Assembly: GCF_036320965.1 (NCBI RefSeq)
Contig: NC_092235.1
Location: 28,651,476 to 28,715,475 of the forward strand
Origin: Panulirus ornatus
Lineage: Eukaryota > Arthropoda > Malacostraca > Decapoda > Palinuridae
DNA: 64,000 nucleotides
Reading direction: 5' to 3'
Made by a program: the position numbers and the translations under genes. Every line of letters begins with the position of its first letter. Position 1 is the stretch's first letter. Shown here piece by piece: positions 59,946-64,000 of this stretch. The notes below the pieces were generated by a model. It had not been told where the DNA came from, did not search any database, and worked only from the letters and a program-made list of their open reading frames with translations.

Positions 59946-60284
59946 GGTTATGTCAGAAATAGAGCATAGATAGGTTATGGATGATAAGCTTTTGTTAAAA
60001 AATATTAGATACATGATGGTAGACAAAACAATTTTCTTTATTGCTAATAGACAAGTGGACCCTCAGTCAACAAATGGTTGACCAAACTCCATTCAAGATT
60101 CTTGATTATATTAGATTATATGTGATTCATGAGCTTGGCTGTGAGCAAGCTGAAGTGTATTTAATGACATTTTTGAAGTTTTATGTTAGTTTAAATCATT
60201 TGTGCACTGAAACTTAGTGTTTGAGCATTATTGTTAAGCCTACTCTAGACTGTTGGAGAGAAACAGTAATGGACATAGTAATGT
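59946..60284. other. AT-rich, nothing recognised
   Basis: No ORF or repeat supported. Confidence 0.4.
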
Positions 60285-60435
60285 AATGGTTAGTGCTACT
60301 AACCATAAGTCAGCAGTGTCTTGCACAGGGTTAGGCACAAATGGGTTTGAATCCTATGCACAGCTGGTTGCCCACACTCTTCCAAGATGTTCATCCTCCT
60401 ACTGAGGCTGATCAGTAAATAGGTACTTGGCATAA
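60285..60435 (+). repeat. tRNA-derived-looking SINE
   Basis: A box-A-like TGGTTAGTGCTACTAA precedes a box-B-like GGGTTTGAATCC at about 60341-60352, then a body ending AGTAAATAGGTACTTGG. The spacing of the boxes resembles a tRNA-derived Pol III promoter. A diverged minus copy is at 19322-19470. Confidence 0.6.
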
Positions 60436-60859
60436 ATAGGAGTGTAATTGTATTAATGTACTATCGCTCAAAGAAGTATCTAAAAAATAATGTTCATGCC
60501 AATAACAAACATCGGAATAAGTTTTTGGGAAACGGTTGAGGACCAGGCATAAAGGAAGGTGGTAGCCTTGCGTGGTAGCCTTGCATGCCACAATGGTTGC
60601 CATGTAGTATATACATTTTCTACTGGTTGTCATTAACATCTTCCATATAAGTATAATACATGTGGTCATAGTAACTGAGAATGACAGGTAAAGGCAATCT
60701 ATGTTAGACACATATAGCAAACAATATGTGCATGGTAATGCTTAAATGTTCCTTTGCATAACATCAACACGGAGTAAATGCATATGTTGACTGTATCCTT
60801 AAATAGCATTTGGTACTTGTACATTTGTTAGATATCAGGGTAGTAATATAATAATTGGT
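60436..60859. other. Nothing recognised
   Basis: Includes a small GTGGTAGCCTTGC duplication near 60560-60595. No gene supported. Confidence 0.4.
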
Positions 60860-62560
60860 TAGGTAAAGAATGATGGCATCTCACGTGTATGACATTAATA
60901 TTCAGTATAACCACATTCCGTGTCCAGAACACTGTTCAGGCATGGATGCCACCAACTCTGATGTCAGCTGTTGTTGCTCTGGGCTACAAAGGTGTTTCCA
61001 TATCTATGAGGCATTTCTAATGACTGTAGCACGACTAAGATGGCAGTTGTATGGGAAGTCTTTATTCATGACAGCCCAGATATGTTTGATAGGGTTCAGG
61101 TCAGGGAATTTGGGTGGATGTGGTACACTGTAATTCCTGGGTTTTGCTCAAATCATCCCTTAACAGCCTGATAGGTGTGGATGGGGCTGTTTTCTGACTC
61201 AGGGTTGAGGATTACAGTCACAAAGGGTAACGTAATCTCCATCAACATTTCAACATATTTTTCCCCTGTGAAATGACCCAGGCCCACATCTGTGAGTTCC
61301 TCAACACCTGCTGGGTCTTTCCATTCAAACAGCCCTGCAGTTACACCTCTGCTCCTCCCAGTACCCACAACTTGATGGGCATCGGATCTAAAATCAGAAA
61401 CCTTTAAAGTGGTCAGCAACAATATTCAGTCTAGGAATGAACACTGAGTAATGTATGAAATAGCAAACTGTATTATGCTTGGGTAAACTAAAACCTGGTG
61501 AGTACAGATAATTGTTGTAGAAGTATCAAATCAGTATAAAGCAGTAGAAACAAATATTGGTCTTACAGAGAGAAGTATGCCTAATCCCATTAGATTATGA
61601 GAATGCAGGAGTTAAAACTAAAACAGTTATTTGTATTATGACAGTGATGGACATTATACAGTGTTGACAGTGTAATATATTACACTATGAGGGTAGTATA
61701 GGCCTATAGTCTCTTAACAGGCACTTGTTTCATTTTTCAACATTGATGCAATTTATTTTGGTAAGGGAGAGAGAGAGAGAGAGGATCTGTTTGACAGATG
61801 CTTGGTTGTTGTCAAACATAACCTGCTGCAGTAGGGGCATCAGTAGAAAATGTTTTCTCATCATAGAAACCTCACTGCTCCCAGAATCAAGCTGGTTTGT
61901 TGACATACTCCAGTGTGTATGCCATCCTCTGCTCCATATTTGTCAGTGGGCTTTCTTTTCAATGCAGGTCTTCACCCATGCACTCCCATGCTGTGGTGTT
62001 TGTTGTGGACAGTTTGATGGCTACATTATAAATCAAGGTCATTGCAAATAGTGGAAGCTCTAGTGAATGGTCAGTCACAGATTGCAGCTGCAACAGCATG
62101 CATCAGGGATAGATAGAGGGCCTCATCAATATGAGTATACAGTATATATAACGGATAGGTATATAGTTTATATGATTTCAAAGTTCTACTTTGCTGTATT
62201 AGGGATCTGGTCTTGTTCTGGTGTTGTGCAGTGAGGGCAACCACTATGATGCTGGTTGTCCATGCTACCAGTGTCTTCATAACGACATATCTGCAATGCT
62301 ACAGTATTGTAGTACATGCCAATACAGCTCACAGTTTCTGCTTGCTATAACCCTCATTTTAAAGGGCAATCATCATTCCGCGCATACTCTGTGTCACCTC
62401 CTTGTTGAATGACATGATCCTGACACAGTGGGCTCGAAATCAACTCTGAAAGAGTGTTACATACTTAGTGAACGACTGGACATCTTACCTGAAATGCCGC
62501 AAACCATTGTAATGATAAGGGTGTGTTTCTGCAGCTGAGACATAGAGGACTGTGATTGTA
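60860..62560 (-). mobile_element. Mariner-like DNA transposon, inactive transposase on minus strand
   Basis: The minus-strand reading has the DDE transposase order. A YDEKTFSTDAP block (about 61838-61870) contains the first catalytic D. Next come a SRGVTAGLFEWKDPAGVEEL region (about 61300-61360), HFTGEKYVEMLMEITLPFV (61217-61273) and ENSPIHTYQAVK (about 61160-61195), where the expected D is replaced. A frameshift leads to FPDLNPIKHIWAVMN (about 61065-61108), where the expected E is K. Loss of two catalytic positions, stops and frameshifts show it is dead. It is a different family from the element at 16546-17898. The ends of the element were not located precisely. Confidence 0.75.
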
Positions 62561-63054
62561 AAAGTTGCAACGTTCGATAAACAATCAGTGGCATTATTAC
62601 AAATATGATATCATTGAAATAGCCTGTATTGTTTTATTATCCTGGGTGTCTGTTGTAGTACAAACTAGAACATTACTGCACATTGTTCAGTTACTATATA
62701 GTACATGCCAAGTGTTTGGGTTCAGTGCCAAAATGACATCTCTACCCAGTTGTTGATACTGCATTTCACATAAAGCATCTGGTATGCTGCATATGGTGAT
62801 TATATTGCTTTCATACAGGTTGGACTATAATGTGATATATAGGTATATGTATGTCAACGAATATTTGTAATTAGAAACTACCATGAAAATAAGCAGTTGT
62901 GGCACCTATTCCTACTCAGGCACACCAATGCTACTGACGCAACAGTGCCCAAACAACAAGGACTGTATTGTTCATTTTGACACCCATTGGCCCCCACATT
63001 TCAGGTGCTTTTTTAAGTAATAGTACGCACAGAGATGGTGTACTGGAAAAGTAT
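62561..63054. other. Nothing recognised
   Basis: AT-rich spacer without supported ORFs. Confidence 0.4.
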
Positions 63055-63200
63055 CTTTTGGCAAGGCTGTATCATTTTGAGTACAGCCTCATCAAACAAC
63101 TTTCACTCCAAAGGAGTCTACATTTCCCTGCTACAGGAAGTAGCACAGTCATGGGCTGCAGAAACCTTTAGGAAGGTCCTAGGTAACACTGGGACTCTTT
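63055..63200 (+). repeat. Interspersed repeat, family E
   Basis: TTTGGCAAGGCTGTATCATT, GAGTACAGCCTCATCAA, CAGGAAGTAGCACAGTCATG and GGTAACACTGGGACT, in the same order as the other two copies. Confidence 0.65.
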
Positions 63201-63224
63201 TATGAAAACAAGGACTATAGTAGT

Positions 63225-63295
63225 TCAGAATGGTTAAGAGATGGGGGCAACACAAGTGTAAAGCTCTGTCTCAGTAACACAAATAGTAATCACAA
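63225..63295 (+). repeat. CR1-like LINE 3'-end motif
   Basis: TTAAGAGATGGGGGCAACAC then AGTGTAAAGCTCTGTCTC and AACACAAATAGTAATCACA resemble the 3' ends at 40734 and 40953. Confidence 0.55.
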
Positions 63296-63337
63296 GGGTT
63301 TTTACTTTTTTTGGACAATTTGGAAGCCTCACTGCCT

Positions 63338-63432
63338 CTGGAAAACACTGCACTGGAGTTGCCCTCTGCCAATGGCCTGTCAAAGGTGAGGCACAAAAAG
63401 CTAAGAAGTAACACTGAAGTTTACCAATTATG
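63338..63432 (+). repeat. Short interspersed repeat, family C (partial)
   Basis: GCACTGGAGTTGCCCTCTGC, GGCCTGTCAAAGGTGAGGC, AAAGCTAAGAAGTAACACTG. Breaks off where the LINE endonuclease begins. Confidence 0.7.
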
Positions 63433-63435
63433 CCA

Positions 63436-64000
63436 AGGAGTAAAATAGACAAGCGATAGAGGATGATGGCGCTGAATGTAATTGGAATGGCTGGTGAGAG
63501 TAAAAGGATGGAGCTTCTGGATAAGTTTAAAAGTTATAGTTTGGATGTGCTGTTGATTGGGGAAACTCATATCCTTGGGCAGGGTGTATGGAATGAAAAT
63601 GGAAATGATGAATGCAAGTAATGGGAGGGCATGAAAGGAGCAGTATGGATGGGAATGAATGAAAATTACCAGGGAAGAGGGACAGAAGGATGTGCTGTGG
63701 AAGGGTGTTTCAGATAATGGATGGAATGGATCAAGAATAGTATGGGTGAAAGAAAAGATTGTAATGTGAGTATGCATGGATATATGTACATGTGCTTCTG
63801 AATGTAAAGACTGTATGTGTTAAGGATGAAATTAACCATTTCTGGAGAAATTTTAATGACTGTATAAACAGTTTTAAGAATGAGACAAATGTGGTTGTAA
63901 TGGGTAATATTAATGCAAAAGTGTAATGTGGTGAAATTGGCAAGATAGTAAATCCAGAGTATGTGGAGTAAATGAGAATGGAAGCTATCTTGTGGATGTC
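63436..64000 (+). mobile_element. LINE family A 5' region: AP-type endonuclease (cut by window edge)
   Basis: From 63466 it encodes MALNVIGMAGESKRMELLDK, then SLDVLLIGETH (an AP-endonuclease E-T-H motif), a stop at 63619 and further frameshifts. Near 63894-63915 VVVMGNINAKV is the GD-N motif with D changed to N. This is the N-terminal part missing from the other family A copies, so it gives the 5' end of the ORF. It continues past the window. Confidence 0.82.

Noticed and set aside
60285..60360. Functional tRNA gene
   Set aside because: The box-like motifs are present but no cloverleaf with a proper acceptor stem could be drawn; better explained as a tRNA-derived SINE.

Overview
This is a eukaryotic, intron-rich and repeat-rich window, most likely from a decapod crustacean. 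The evidence is GT-AG introns of 2.7 to 20.5 kb, TTAGG-type telomere-like repeats (the arthropod motif), and many copies of a non-LTR retrotransposon whose C-terminal protein and GCGCTACCTCGC-containing 3' tail resemble repeats I associate with lobster, crayfish and crab genomes. The species cannot be fixed from the sequence.

Only one host gene is supported: the 3' part of an AGFG1/AGFG2 (HRB, fly drongo) homologue on the + strand. Its ArfGAP zinc-finger exons lie to the left of the window. Six exons are visible at 4083-4317, 7064-8605, 12056-12289, 19518-19634, 40167-40318 and 43643-43693. Together they encode 776 residues ending in NPFL-stop. All junctions are in phase (0/1, 1/1, 1/1, 1/1, 1/0, 0/stop). 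The protein is rich in Ser/Thr/Asn with FG dipeptides, ANF motifs and NPF motifs (EH-domain ligands). The second exon is unusually large (514 codons) and contains an in-phase internal acceptor that would shorten it to 75 codons.

The rest is repeats. A non-LTR retrotransposon with AP-type endonuclease, reverse transcriptase and a long 3' UTR, called LINE family A here, is present in about 20 pieces on both strands. They lie at 1-430, 1099-1859, 10.8-11.4 kb, 12.7-19.2 kb, 26.5-35.7 kb, 37.7-39.7 kb, 48.4-51.1 kb and 63.4-64.0 kb. Two older relatives lie at 9.3-10.1 kb and 20.0-20.9 kb. A second, CR1/Jockey-like LINE is present as fragments (23.6 kb, 40.6-42.1 kb, 63.2 kb). DNA transposons are a dead Tc1/mariner copy at 16.5-17.9 kb, a dead mariner-like transposase at 60.9-62.6 kb, and a Tigger/pogo-like element at 37.3-39.8 kb with an inverted LINE pair inside it. 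Several short interspersed families (B, C, E and a tRNA-like SINE) recur.

The most notable structure is 27382-30714, a near-perfect tandem array of a 244-bp unit that is itself the 3' UTR of LINE family A, apparently created by recombination between two 18-bp matches inside one LINE tail. Other structures of interest are a LINE nested in an opposite-strand LINE with a 9-bp target duplication, a LINE copy with a 52-bp internal inversion at microhomologies, and telomere-like repeats at two LINE breakpoints.

Downstream of the AGFG stop codon (43.7-64 kb) no further host gene could be supported. That stretch holds AT-rich sequence, a purine-rich block (46.7-48.1 kb) and repeats. The end of the AGFG 3' UTR was not resolved.
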